A stretch of 64,000 nt of DNA. Origin: Raineyella sp044508675. GTDB taxonomy: Bacteria; Actinomycetota; Actinomycetes; Propionibacteriales; Propionibacteriaceae. The translations under genes and the position numbers were made by a program. The DNA lies in the NCBI GenBank assembly GCA_044508675.1, contig JBIQHF010000015.1, forward strand, positions 18,431-82,430. The letters run 5' to 3'. This document shows positions 43,306-51,384 of this stretch, in pieces (the stretch's first letter is position 1; every line of letters begins with the position of its first letter). Under the pieces are notes generated by a model. It worked only from the letters and a program-made list of their open reading frames with translations. It was not told the origin of the DNA and ran no database searches.

Positions 43306-44832
43306 ATGGTGATGACAGGGTCGGCCAAGGCGGCAAGCAACCGGAGGAAACCCCCGGCCCGCCCACATCCAGAGCCCGCCGCATCCTCCCCGGAGCCCGC
43401 CCCGCCGAGCCTGACCCGCTCCTCGGAGCGCTGGATCCTGGGTGTCGTCACGCTGACCAACCTGACCGTCGTGCTGAGTTCCACGGCGCTGGCGATCGCC
43501 CTGCCGGCGATCGCGGGGCACTTCGGTGCCGGGCCGGTCAGCTCGACGTGGATGGTGGCCGCTCCGCAGCTGGTGGTCACCTGCCTGCTGGTCACCTTCG
43601 GCAGGTTGGCCGACATCTTCGGGCGCCGCACGCTGTTCGTGCTCGGGCTGGCGATGTTCAGCCTCGGCGCCGGTCTGGCCGGACTTGCCCCGAACGTCGG
43701 CGTGCTGATCGGCCTCCAGGTGGTCCAGGCGATGGGCGCTGCCATGCTGTTGGCCAATACCGGCGCGATCGTCGCCTCGGTCTTCACCGGCCCGCGACTG
43801 CACGGGGCGATGGGCATCTACCTGGCCAGCGTGTCGATCGGCCAAATGGTCGGCCCGATCGTCGGTGGCTCGGTCGCAGAGTTCCTGGGCTGGCGCGCGG
43901 TGTTCTGGGTCCAGGTGCCGCTGGCGCTCGTGTGTCTGGTGCTCGGCGCGGTCCACCTGCGTGCACTGCCGGCCCGGGAGAGGGCCGACCGGTCCGTCGA
44001 CTACCTCGGCGCGGTGGTGCTGGCCGGTGCCCTGGTCGGCCTCCTCCTGGCGATCTCCGCCGTGCAGAGCTGGGGCCCGTTCAGCTGGCGGGTGGCCGGC
44101 GGCCTGGCGGTGGCGCTGCTGCTGTTCCTGGTCCTGGTGCCGGTGGAGCGGCGGGCCCGGGTGCCCGTGGTGCCGCTACGACTGTTCCGCCATCGGGAGT
44201 TCACCGTGGCGAACATCGCCTCGCTGCTGAGCGTCATGCCCCGCTTCACCCTGGTCACGCTGTTGGCGCTGTGGTTCCAGGCCGCGGCCGGTGACACCGC
44301 GCTGCAGGCCGGGCTCAAACTGGTGCCGCTGGCCGTCGGCGTCGCGGTCGGCTCGGTGGGCGCCGATGCCCTGGGCCGGACCTGGGGCGTCCTGCAGCGC
44401 AGCACCGTCGTGCCCAACCTGGTGATGGTGCTGGGGCTGGTGCCACTGGGGCTGGGCCTGCGGGCCGGCGTCGACCACTGGGCCCTGGCCGTGGCCCTGT
44501 TCGTCGTCGGATTCGGCGGCGGACTGTTCACCACGGTCAACGCCTCGGCGATCATCGGTGCGGCCCCGGTCGCCGACGTCGGCAGTGTCAACGGGATCCG
44601 GCTGACCATCCTCAACATCGGCATCGCCCTGTCGACGGTGAGCGGCCTGGCGGTCGCGACCAGTGCCCTGCCGGTCGGCCGGCGCGCCGACTTCTACTCC
44701 GCGACCCTGTCGGGGGACAGTGCCCTGCAACTGCTGCGTACGGGCTTCGACCGGGTGGTGCTGGTGATGGTGGCACTCGCGCTGCTCAGCGCCCTGGTGA
44801 CCGCCCTGACCGCCCGGGGCCGGAGCGACTGA
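43306..44832 (+). CDS. MFS drug-efflux-type transporter (DHA2, 14-helix)
   Basis: A 508-aa transporter with a long Pro/Ala-rich cytosolic N-terminus and about 14 hydrophobic segments. Motif A is LVTFGRLADIFGRRTLFVLG and motif C lies in GPIVGGSVAEFLGWRAVFWVQVPLAL. This is the EmrB/QacA drug:H+ antiporter pattern. Several start codons (43306, 43309, 43312) are possible after an AGGGGG site. The neighbouring methyltransferase diverges. A clustered hairpin follows its stop. Confidence 0.8.
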   Translation: MVMTGSAKAASNRRKPPARPHPEPAASSPEPAPPSLTRSSERWILGVVTLTNLTVVLSSTALAIALPAIAGHFGAGPVSSTWMVAAPQLVVTCLLVTFGRLADIFGRRTLFVLGLAMFSLGAGLAGLAPNVGVLIGLQVVQAMGAAMLLANTGAIVASVFTGPRLHGAMGIYLASVSIGQMVGPIVGGSVAEFLGWRAVFWVQVPLALVCLVLGAVHLRALPARERADRSVDYLGAVVLAGALVGLLLAISAVQSWGPFSWRVAGGLAVALLLFLVLVPVERRARVPVVPLRLFRHREFTVANIASLLSVMPRFTLVTLLALWFQAAAGDTALQAGLKLVPLAVGVAVGSVGADALGRTWGVLQRSTVVPNLVMVLGLVPLGLGLRAGVDHWALAVALFVVGFGGGLFTTVNASAIIGAAPVADVGSVNGIRLTILNIGIALSTVSGLAVATSALPVGRRADFYSATLSGDSALQLLRTGFDRVVLVMVALALLSALVTALTARGRSD

Positions 44833-44833
44833 A

Positions 44834-44899
44834 CGGCGCCGGAAGGACTGAACGACGCCCGGCGCCGCCAACCCGCAAGGGGCCGGCGACACCGGGCGT
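44834..44899. terminator. Overlapping hairpins between convergent MFS genes
   Basis: CGGCGCCGG (44834-44842) pairs with CCGGCGCCG (44859-44867). A second stem pairs ACGCCCGG (44855-44862) with CCGGGCGT (44892-44899). The two share bases and cannot form together. Position between two convergent stops suggests a bidirectional terminator. Confidence 0.6.
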
Positions 44900-44936
44900 G
44901 TCAGCAGGTGAGGCGTGGATCAGCAGGAGGCGTACG

Positions 44937-46277
44937 TCAGTCGACCACGTTCGCCTCGATGAAGCGCTCGGAGTGCGTCTGCCGGTGGCCGGTCTCCTTC
45001 GACAGGACGACGGCGAGGCCGCTGACCAGAAAGAACACCGACATGTAGATGGCCAGGCCGCTGGTGTTTCCGGGGCCGGCGACCAGCCAGGTGGCCACCA
45101 GCGGGGCGACCCCACCGCCGATGAGCGAGCCGAACTGGTAGGTCAGCGACACGCCGGTGTAGCGGGCGTTCGGGTCGAACTTCTCGCCCAGGAAGGCACC
45201 GACCGGGCCGTACATCGAGGCCTGCAGGATCGGGTTGCCGACGATGAAGGCCAGCGCGATGAGCCAGAAGTTGTTGCTGTTGAACAGCGCGAACATGCCC
45301 CACACCCCGACGGCGCACAGGATCGCCCCGCCGATCATCACCGGGCGCCGGCCCAGCTTGTCGGACACCCAGGCGGAGAACGGGATCGTGAACACGTGCA
45401 GCAGGTTCGACACGGTCAGCATCAGCAGGGCCTCGGTGCGGCCGACGCCATGGACCGCTTCACCCGCGGCCACGTACGGCACCGCCCAGACGGCCAGCAG
45501 GCCCTGCAGGAACAGCGGGGCACCGGCGGCGAGGATGCCGAGCAGGACGTCCTTGCGGTACTTGGTCCACATCTCCACGATCGGGACGTTGGTGTGCACC
45601 TCGCCGCGCTTGCGGGCCTCCTCGAACTCCGGGGACTCGTGGATCTGCGATCGAAGGTAGAGCCCCACCAGCACCACGATGAAGGAGAGCAGGAACGGGA
45701 CCCGCCACGACCACTCCATGAAGTCGTCCCGCCGGGAGAACAGTGCCAGGACCAGCGTCGACAGGACCGCACCGAACGGCGCGCCGGCGACCGCCAGCGA
45801 GGCGCCGAAGCCCTTCGACCCGTGGGCGGAGTGCTCCATCGACATCAGGGTGGCGCCGGCCCACTCGCCGCCGACCGCGATGCCCTGGATGATGCGCAGC
45901 GCCACCAGGGTCAGGGGCGCGACGATGCCGATGGAGGCCGATCCGGGGAGCAGGCCGATCCCGATCGAGATCAGGCCCATCGTCAACAGCGTGATGAAGA
46001 GCATCCGCTTGCGACCGTACTTGTCCCCGAAGTGCCCGAACAACAGGCCACCGAGTGGCCGTGCCGCGTAGCCGGTGAACAGGATCACGTACGACAGGGT
46101 GACGCCGAGCGCCCGCGGCAGGTCGGCGAAGAACAGCTCGGGGAAGACCAGGCCGGCCGCTGCGCCGTACAGCAGGAAGTCGTAGTACTCGACCGCCGAG
46201 CCGAGGAAGCTCGAGACGCGGGCCTTGGTGGACTGGCCGCGATCAGGCGCGGCCGGTGGTGCGGGGGTGGTGCTCAT
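44937..46277 (-). CDS. Aromatic acid/metabolite:H+ symporter (MHS family MFS)
   Basis: A 446-aa symporter with 12 hydrophobic segments. It has the MHS signatures GSAVEYYDFLLYGAAAGLVF (helix 1) and GYAARPLGGLLFGHFGDKYGRK, followed by RIIQGIAVGGEWAGATLMSMEH. MHS transporters bring in shikimate, citrate, benzoates or hydroxycinnamates. Being on the same strand as mhpB and mhpA, it is the likely importer of 3-hydroxyphenylpropionate or a related acid. A hairpin (46300-46329) lies between it and mhpB, so it may be read at a lower level. Confidence 0.85.
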   Translation of the reverse strand: MSTTPAPPAAPDRGQSTKARVSSFLGSAVEYYDFLLYGAAAGLVFPELFFADLPRALGVTLSYVILFTGYAARPLGGLLFGHFGDKYGRKRMLFITLLTMGLISIGIGLLPGSASIGIVAPLTLVALRIIQGIAVGGEWAGATLMSMEHSAHGSKGFGASLAVAGAPFGAVLSTLVLALFSRRDDFMEWSWRVPFLLSFIVVLVGLYLRSQIHESPEFEEARKRGEVHTNVPIVEMWTKYRKDVLLGILAAGAPLFLQGLLAVWAVPYVAAGEAVHGVGRTEALLMLTVSNLLHVFTIPFSAWVSDKLGRRPVMIGGAILCAVGVWGMFALFNSNNFWLIALAFIVGNPILQASMYGPVGAFLGEKFDPNARYTGVSLTYQFGSLIGGGVAPLVATWLVAGPGNTSGLAIYMSVFFLVSGLAVVLSKETGHRQTHSERFIEANVVD

Positions 46278-46299
46278 GGGGGCTCCTCAGGGCACAGAA

Positions 46300-46329
46300 C
46301 AGCCCGGGCACGCAGGTGTGCCCGGGCTG
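46300..46329 (-). terminator. Hairpin between mhpB and the symporter gene
   Basis: A perfect 12-bp stem (46300-46311 with 46318-46329) and six-base loop, 71 bases beyond the mhpB stop. It is either the operon terminator or an attenuator lowering symporter expression. Confidence 0.7.
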
Positions 46330-46400
46330 CTCACGGACATGTTGTCAGTTGTTCTGGGGGGTCAGGCAGGTACTTCAGGAGAACTTCACGGGGTATGGGC

Positions 46401-47339
46401 TCAGGCGGTGGTCGCGAAGTACGCGCCGAAGCCGGCGATCCACTCCGGGATGGCCTTGTACCAGCGCTCCGTGGTCACGTACGGACCCGCGGCGCGCTGG
46501 GCGGCGCAGGCGGCGACCCAGCAGCGCACCTCGTGGCTGGAGTGGCCGGCGGCCGCCGTCATCTCATTGGCCACGTACGCGTCGAAGCGCTCCACGTCAC
46601 CGGACTCGACCACGTCGAGGAACGCGTTGTCCCACTGCGGGTTGAGGTCCTGGATGGTGGCCGTCCCGGCCGCGAACTTCTGGCCGGTCTCGATGGTGCG
46701 GGCCTGGCGGGCGGCGCGCGCCTCCGGCGTCGGGTTGCGGCCCTCGAGCAGGAACGCGCGCTGGGCGTCGGTCGCCTCGGCCCACCGCGGCACCGGCGGG
46801 TCGTGGGACAGGCCACCGGTGCCGATCAGCAGCACCCGCTCGTCCAGCGTGGCCAGGTACTCGCCGATCGCCTGGCCGAGCAGCCGGACCCGCTGCATCG
46901 GCACGAAGGGCTCCGCCACGCCGTTCACGAACACCGGCAGGGTCGGGTACGTCGCCACCCCGCCGAGGACCATCTCGGGGATCTGCACCGCGCCGTGGTC
47001 GAGCTGGGCCTTGCGGCTGATTGCGACGTCGATGCCGCGGTCGGCGACGAACTGGGCCATGTCGGCGGCGATCTCCTCGGGGACGTTGAACGTCTCCTCG
47101 GAGGTGTCGAAGTCGCCGACGCCGTAGCCGCCGTAGCAGATGGCGAACGGGGGCATCAGGTCGTAGAAGAACCCGTTGTAGTGGTCCGGCCCGAAGCTCA
47201 CCACCAGGGTCGGGTCGAACTCCTTGACGAACGCGCGGGCACGCTCGAAGAGCCCATCGACCTCCTCACGCACCCCCTCGCCGGGTTCGTTGAACCCCAT
47301 CAGTGGGGAGTGTGACATGCAGAGCAGAGCCAGCGACAT
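46401..47339 (-). CDS. mhpB: 2,3-dihydroxyphenylpropionate 1,2-dioxygenase (MhpB)
   Basis: A 312-aa class III (LigB-type) extradiol dioxygenase, matching the length of E. coli MhpB (about 314). Family features include ALLCMSHSPLMGFNEPG, LVVSFGPDHYNGFFYDLMPPF and LIGTGGLSHDPP. It opens the ring of 3-(2,3-dihydroxyphenyl)propionate using Fe(II). Its stop is followed by a hairpin. Its ATG lies six bases from the mhpA stop, so the two are coupled. The further steps (MhpC, MhpD, MhpF, MhpE) are not in this window. Confidence 0.88.
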   Translation of the reverse strand: MSLALLCMSHSPLMGFNEPGEGVREEVDGLFERARAFVKEFDPTLVVSFGPDHYNGFFYDLMPPFAICYGGYGVGDFDTSEETFNVPEEIAADMAQFVADRGIDVAISRKAQLDHGAVQIPEMVLGGVATYPTLPVFVNGVAEPFVPMQRVRLLGQAIGEYLATLDERVLLIGTGGLSHDPPVPRWAEATDAQRAFLLEGRNPTPEARAARQARTIETGQKFAAGTATIQDLNPQWDNAFLDVVESGDVERFDAYVANEMTAAAGHSSHEVRCWVAACAAQRAAGPYVTTERWYKAIPEWIAGFGAYFATTA

Positions 47340-47345
47340 TGCTTA

Positions 47346-49034
47346 TCAAGCCCTTTCGATGTGTGAGGCGGCCTGGAGCGCCGCGTGGAACGCCTTGGGG
47401 GCATCCTGGGCGAGGCACGCCGCGGCCACGAAGTGGTCCGGACGGATGATGACGACGCCGACGGAGCGGACGTCGAACCACGACTTCAGGGCGTTGGTGG
47501 TGTCACCGACGACCAGCGTCGGTGAAGCACTGTATTCCTTCTCGGCCCACGGGCGCTGGGTCTCCGACATGAACGAGACGAAGGTCCCGCCGAGCTGCTC
47601 GAACTTCGCCACATCCGCGGCCGGGAGCAGCCGGGTGGGGTCGTTGCCCCAGGCCCCGATCACCCACCAGTCGCCCAGCACGTCGTCCAGCAGCACGTTC
47701 GAGGCGTCGGCGGTGTTGACCCGCGGCTGGATGAACTGCACCCCGACCGGGGAGGTCTTCTCGACCGCGTTCTTGACCGGGATGAACCGGGTGAGCCCGT
47801 GCCGTGCCTCCGCGTGGCCCGGCTGCAGGGTCTTCTGGTCGACCACCACACCGTTGCCGTAGCGGGGCATCGGCTTGAACTTCATGTCGGTGAAGTACTC
47901 CTTCACCTGCGGCAGGACGTTCATCGCGTTGGCGGCGGTGTCGCGCAGGAAGGCGATCCGCTTGTCGGTCGGCTTGATGATCGAGCCGAAGGTCATCGAC
48001 AGGTCGACCATGGCCTTGGCGTGGTCGGTGCGCTCGACGGTGTAGGTGTCCAGGATCGCGTCGGTGGACTTGCCCTGGATCACCGAGGCGAGCTTCCAGG
48101 CCAGGTTGGTGGCGTCACGTACGCCGGAGTTCCAGCCCTGGCCCATCCACACCGGCATCAGGTGCGCGGCATCGCCGGCGATCATCACCCGGCCCTTGCG
48201 GAAGCTGGAGGCGATCCGGCCATGGTGGGTGAACACGCGGCGGCGGATGACGTCGAGCCGGGTGGAGTCCGGCACGTGGTCCCGCAGCAGTTCGGCGACG
48301 AACGCGTCGTCCTCGACCTTGTCGGAGGGCTCGTCGTCGAACAGCATGAATTCCCAGCGGCGGACCGCGTGCGGCAGGCCGATGGACACGTACGGGCGGG
48401 CCGGGTCGGCGCCGAGGTAGACGTTGGGAGTGCCCAGCGGATCGTTGTTGACGTCGATGACGACCCAGCGGGTCGACGGGGACTGGCCCTCGAACCGGAC
48501 GCCCATCCACTTGCGGGTCGGGGACTTGCCACCCTCGCAGCCGACGAGGTACTTCGCCTCGATCTGGAAGGTCTCGGTGCTGCCGTCCTCCAGGGTGCGC
48601 TCCACCGTGGCGAGCACCTTGTCGGCGGACTCCTCGATGTCCTGCAGCGTGTGGTTGAAGCGGACCTCGACGTCCTCGTACCGGGACAGGCCCTCGTACA
48701 GCGCGTTGTCGACCTCGGGCTGGAGGAAGCCGTGCTTGCGGGTCCAGCCGAACGGCTCGCCCTTGGGGTCGTTGGTGAGGATCACGCCGCCCTGGCCGTT
48801 GACCAGGCGCATCACGTGCTGCGGCACCGTGTAGGGGAGCACCTCGTCGACCAGGCCGAGGGACTGGATCGTCCGGAAGGACTCGTCGTCCATGCCGACG
48901 CCGCGCGGGTAGTCGATCAGTCGGGGCAGGGCCTCGACGAGGACGGCCTTGATGCCGTACTTGCCCAGGAAGTTCGCCAGGGTCAGTCCGACCGGGCCTG
49001 CGCCCGCAATCAGAACGTCAGTGGTCTGGATCAT
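47346..49034 (-). CDS. mhpA: 3-(3-hydroxyphenyl)propionate hydroxylase (MhpA-like)
   Basis: A 562-aa FAD monooxygenase of the phenol-hydroxylase-like class. The FAD-binding DVLIAGAGPVGLTLANFLG, the DYPRGVGMDDESFRTIQSLG segment, the GCEGGKSPTRK DG-motif region and the GD motif MIAGDAAHLMPVWMGQGWNSGVRDATNL match MhpA; E. coli MhpA is about 554 aa. The C-terminal thioredoxin-like domain is present. It hydroxylates 3-(3-hydroxyphenyl)propionate at the 2-position with NADH and O2. AGGAGA precedes the ATG at 49034. The longer upstream frame carries no homology. Related aromatic acids are possible substrates. Confidence 0.88.
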   Translation of the reverse strand: MIQTTDVLIAGAGPVGLTLANFLGKYGIKAVLVEALPRLIDYPRGVGMDDESFRTIQSLGLVDEVLPYTVPQHVMRLVNGQGGVILTNDPKGEPFGWTRKHGFLQPEVDNALYEGLSRYEDVEVRFNHTLQDIEESADKVLATVERTLEDGSTETFQIEAKYLVGCEGGKSPTRKWMGVRFEGQSPSTRWVVIDVNNDPLGTPNVYLGADPARPYVSIGLPHAVRRWEFMLFDDEPSDKVEDDAFVAELLRDHVPDSTRLDVIRRRVFTHHGRIASSFRKGRVMIAGDAAHLMPVWMGQGWNSGVRDATNLAWKLASVIQGKSTDAILDTYTVERTDHAKAMVDLSMTFGSIIKPTDKRIAFLRDTAANAMNVLPQVKEYFTDMKFKPMPRYGNGVVVDQKTLQPGHAEARHGLTRFIPVKNAVEKTSPVGVQFIQPRVNTADASNVLLDDVLGDWWVIGAWGNDPTRLLPAADVAKFEQLGGTFVSFMSETQRPWAEKEYSASPTLVVGDTTNALKSWFDVRSVGVVIIRPDHFVAAACLAQDAPKAFHAALQAASHIERA

Positions 49035-49078
49035 GCCGGTTCTCCTGTCGACGGTGAATGGGTGCTCACCATGGTGTG

Positions 49079-49094
49079 GGTGAGCTGAATCACA
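49079..49094 (-). promoter_or_regulatory. CRP/GlxR-like site in the mhpA leader
   Basis: On the minus strand TGTGA-ttcagc-TCACC, a 9/10 match to TGTGA-N6-TCACA, 45 bases upstream of the mhpA ATG. A similar site lies at 9040-9055 in the other aromatic cluster. Confidence 0.5.
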
Positions 49095-49137
49095 GGGGGA
49101 GAGGCGTGTCACGTCCCGGCACATCGGACGCAGGGTC

Positions 49138-49164
49138 ATTGTAGGAGCACAACACTTCGTTGTG
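49138..49164 (-). promoter_or_regulatory. mhpA promoter: -10 and 17-bp palindromic operator
   Basis: The minus-strand -10 TACAAT (49138-49143) lies four bases after the palindrome CACAACACTTCGTTGTG (49148-49164; 6-5-6 arms). The identical 17 bases occur at 50228-50244 in the LysR promoter. The operator occupies the position of the -35, as expected for an activator- or repressor-controlled promoter. Confidence 0.7.
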
Positions 49165-49251
49165 GCACGTCGGGCGGTCAACCGCGAGGGCGTGCGCGAG
49201 AACGGGCCGGCGATCCTGCGATCGCCGGCCCGCCTCGATAGGGGCTGACGG

Positions 49252-49755
49252 TCAGGCCTGGCTGCCGACGCTCTCGGCCAGCACGGCGTCCATCTGCCCC
49301 ATGGCCAGGCGCATGCCCTCCTCCATGCCCATCTCGGCCATCGTGTCGAACTGCTCGCGCGACTCGAAGCGGCTGGTCAGGGTCATGCGGGTGCCGGAAC
49401 CATGCGGCTCCAGGGTCACGACGACGTGCGAGCTGCCGTACTCCTCGACCTTGTTGCCTGCGTCGTCGGCAAAGCCGTCGTCGAACTCCATGCTCCGCGG
49501 CGCGTGGATCGCTGTGATCGTCCACCAGCCCTTGGGGGTGGATCCATCCGGTCCGGTCATGTGGTAGCTGACCTGGCCGCCCTCGGTGAAGTCGTACGAG
49601 GTGAAGGTGGCCGGGTACCCGGGCGGGCCCCACCAGCGCTCGAGCTTGCGCGGATCGGCCCAGAGGTCCCAGACGCGCTCGATCGGCGCGTCGAACTCGG
49701 CGACGAAGGAGAGGGTTAGGCCTTCGAGGTCCTTGCGGGTTTCGGTGACGGTCAT
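49252..49755 (-). CDS. SRPBCC domain (AHSA1-like) protein
   Basis: A 167-aa protein of the START/SRPBCC fold, AHSA1 branch: LSFVAEFDAPIERVWDLWADPRKLERWWGPPGYPATF at the start and a C-terminal ESREQFDTMAEMGMEEGMRLAMGQMDAVL helix. The fold makes a hydrophobic ligand cavity. Its ATG overlaps the ArsR stop by four bases. ArsR-SRPBCC gene pairs are common in actinobacteria, with the regulator controlling both. It sits between mhpA and the LysR gene, but a role in that pathway is not evident. Confidence 0.85.
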   Translation of the reverse strand: MTVTETRKDLEGLTLSFVAEFDAPIERVWDLWADPRKLERWWGPPGYPATFTSYDFTEGGQVSYHMTGPDGSTPKGWWTITAIHAPRSMEFDDGFADDAGNKVEEYGSSHVVVTLEPHGSGTRMTLTSRFESREQFDTMAEMGMEEGMRLAMGQMDAVLAESVGSQA

Positions 49756-50150
49756 GATGACGGTCCTTCCGGTGTGGTGTGTGATGCCCTGTCGGTGTTT
49801 CCACGGGTGGGCAGCGGCGGGGACTCCTGGAGCAGGTCGCGCATGCGTTCCGTACGGCCCCGCCAGATCTCCTCGTAGCGCTCGAGCGCCTCGCGGGCCC
49901 GGAGGATGCTGTCGGGGTTGGCGGACACGATCTGCTCTCGTCCGTGTCGCTGCTTGGACACGAGCGTGGCCTTCTCCAGCACCGCCACGTGCTTCTGCAC
50001 CGCGGCGAAGCTCATGGCATACCGCGAGGCGAGGGCGGAGACGGACTGCTCCTGGCTCAGCACCCGCGCCACGATGTCCCGACGCGTCGCGTCGGCCAGG
50101 GCATGGAACAGGCGATCCAGGTCATCGCTCGTGACTTCATCTACAACCAT
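49752..50150 (-). CDS. ArsR-family transcriptional regulator
   Basis: A 132-aa winged-helix repressor: LDRLFHALADATRRDIVARVLSQEQSVSALASRYAMSFAAVQKHVAVLEKATLVSKQRHGREQI. No metal-binding cysteine pair is visible, so it probably senses an organic ligand or is controlled with its partner. Its stop overlaps the SRPBCC ATG, forming a coupled pair. The start codon is embedded in a palindrome (50145-50156), which suggests autoregulation. Confidence 0.85.
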   Translation of the reverse strand: MVVDEVTSDDLDRLFHALADATRRDIVARVLSQEQSVSALASRYAMSFAAVQKHVAVLEKATLVSKQRHGREQIVSANPDSILRAREALERYEEIWRGRTERMRDLLQESPPLPTRGNTDRASHTTPEGPSS

Positions 50151-50156
50151 TTGGTT
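50145..50156 (-). promoter_or_regulatory. Palindrome over the ArsR start codon
   Basis: AACCA-TT-TGGTT, a perfect inverted repeat that covers the ATG at 50150 and adjoins an AT-rich ATATAAC stretch. It is a plausible ArsR autoregulatory operator; a bound repressor would block initiation directly. Confidence 0.5.
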
Positions 50157-50227
50157 ATATGTTAGGTCAGGTTGGCGGTGGGGGCAAGGGTGTGGACGTC
50201 CAGCGGGTTCCTGTGCTGGCGTGCGAT

Positions 50228-50244
50228 CACAACACTTCGTTGTG
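50228..50244 (+). promoter_or_regulatory. LysR promoter copy of the 17-bp palindrome
   Basis: CACAACACTTCGTTGTG, identical to 49148-49164. A -10 TAGCGT lies at 50252-50257, seven bases beyond, and the GTG start is at 50291. Binding of the LysR protein here would give autoregulation. Confidence 0.65.
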
Positions 50245-50290
50245 ACTCGGGTAGCGTTGCGGGATCAGCGACCACCCGAGGAGGACGACG

Positions 50291-51250
50291 GTGCCGGACA
50301 TCGACAGCCGATTGGTGCGCGCCTTCCTGGCCGTGGCCCGAGACGGGAGCTTCACCCGGGCCGCCGTCTCCCTGGGCATCACCCAGCAGGCGGTCAGCAA
50401 GCAGGTCCAGCGACTCGAGGACCTGCTCGGACTGTCCCTGTTCGTCCGCCAGGGCTCGGCCGTGACGTTGAGCGCGAAGGGACGCGCGCTGCGGCCCCAG
50501 GCGCAGACCCTGGTGCGGGCGGCCGACGCGCTGTTCGTCCTGGCCCGCGGCGACGAGGGTGTGGTCCGGGTCGGCGAGATCCGGGGCCGGCGGATGATGC
50601 AGCAGGTCGCCCAGCGCCACCGGGCCGGCCGACCCCAGGACGTGATCAGCCTGCAGGACCTGACCGGTGAGGAGCAGGTCGAGGCGCTGCTGGCCGGCCA
50701 CCTCGACGTCGCGATGGACCGGCTGACCGGGCACCTGCCCGGCATCGCCTCGGTCCCGCTGCGCTTCGACCCGCTGATGGTGATGACCGTACGGGAGATC
50801 GCCTCGCCCCGGCTGCACAGCACCCGGCTGGGCTATCCGCACACCTCGCGGGACCGGTTCCGAGGGTGGCAGAAGTTCTGTGACGCGGTGCAGGCCGAGC
50901 TGGACGTCGCCTTCGTTCCGGTGCCCCACGACATCACGATGCTGGAACCGATCGGCCAGGGCCAGATCCGCGGCGACGTCCCGCCGGTGGTGGCACTGGC
51001 CGGTCTGCGCGAGTACCCGGGCGCGGACGGGTTCACCTTCCAGGCGTTCCAGGACGTCCAGCCGTACTTCGGCTGGTCCCTGCTGTGGCGGGCCGACGAG
51101 ACCCGGCCGGCCGTGCTGGCGTTCGTCGACACCGCGCGGCAGGTTGCCCGGGAGGTGGGCTGGCTCGTGCCGCTGCCCGGCGGGGCGCCGGCCTGGCTCC
51201 CCTCCGACGGGGTCCTGGGGGTCGAGGACATGCCGGCCGCACGCACCTGA
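50291..51250 (+). CDS. LysR-family transcriptional regulator of the mhp module
   Basis: A 319-aa regulator. The N-terminal helix-turn-helix is LVRAFLAVARDGSFTRAAVSLGITQQAVSKQVQRLEDLLGLSLFVR, and the rest is a periplasmic-binding-like effector domain. GAGGAGG precedes the GTG start. It shares its upstream 17-bp palindrome with the mhpA promoter and no other gene in the window, so it is the likely mhp activator. In E. coli the mhp genes are governed by an IclR-type MhpR instead. Confidence 0.85.
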   Translation: MPDIDSRLVRAFLAVARDGSFTRAAVSLGITQQAVSKQVQRLEDLLGLSLFVRQGSAVTLSAKGRALRPQAQTLVRAADALFVLARGDEGVVRVGEIRGRRMMQQVAQRHRAGRPQDVISLQDLTGEEQVEALLAGHLDVAMDRLTGHLPGIASVPLRFDPLMVMTVREIASPRLHSTRLGYPHTSRDRFRGWQKFCDAVQAELDVAFVPVPHDITMLEPIGQGQIRGDVPPVVALAGLREYPGADGFTFQAFQDVQPYFGWSLLWRADETRPAVLAFVDTARQVAREVGWLVPLPGGAPAWLPSDGVLGVEDMPAART

Positions 51251-51384
51251 GGGGCCGCACGACCGGGGATCCGCCCAGCATCGACCCCGCGCACGTCTGG
51301 TCGAGCGATGGGACCCTCCTCTAAGCTGAACCGAAGCCGCCGGACCGTACAGGTCAGGCGCCCTTCTGCTCCGGAGGCCGGTCA

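Noticed and set aside
44898..47315. 805-aa open frame antisense to the symporter and mhpB
   Set aside because: Shadow of two well-supported genes; low-complexity composition.
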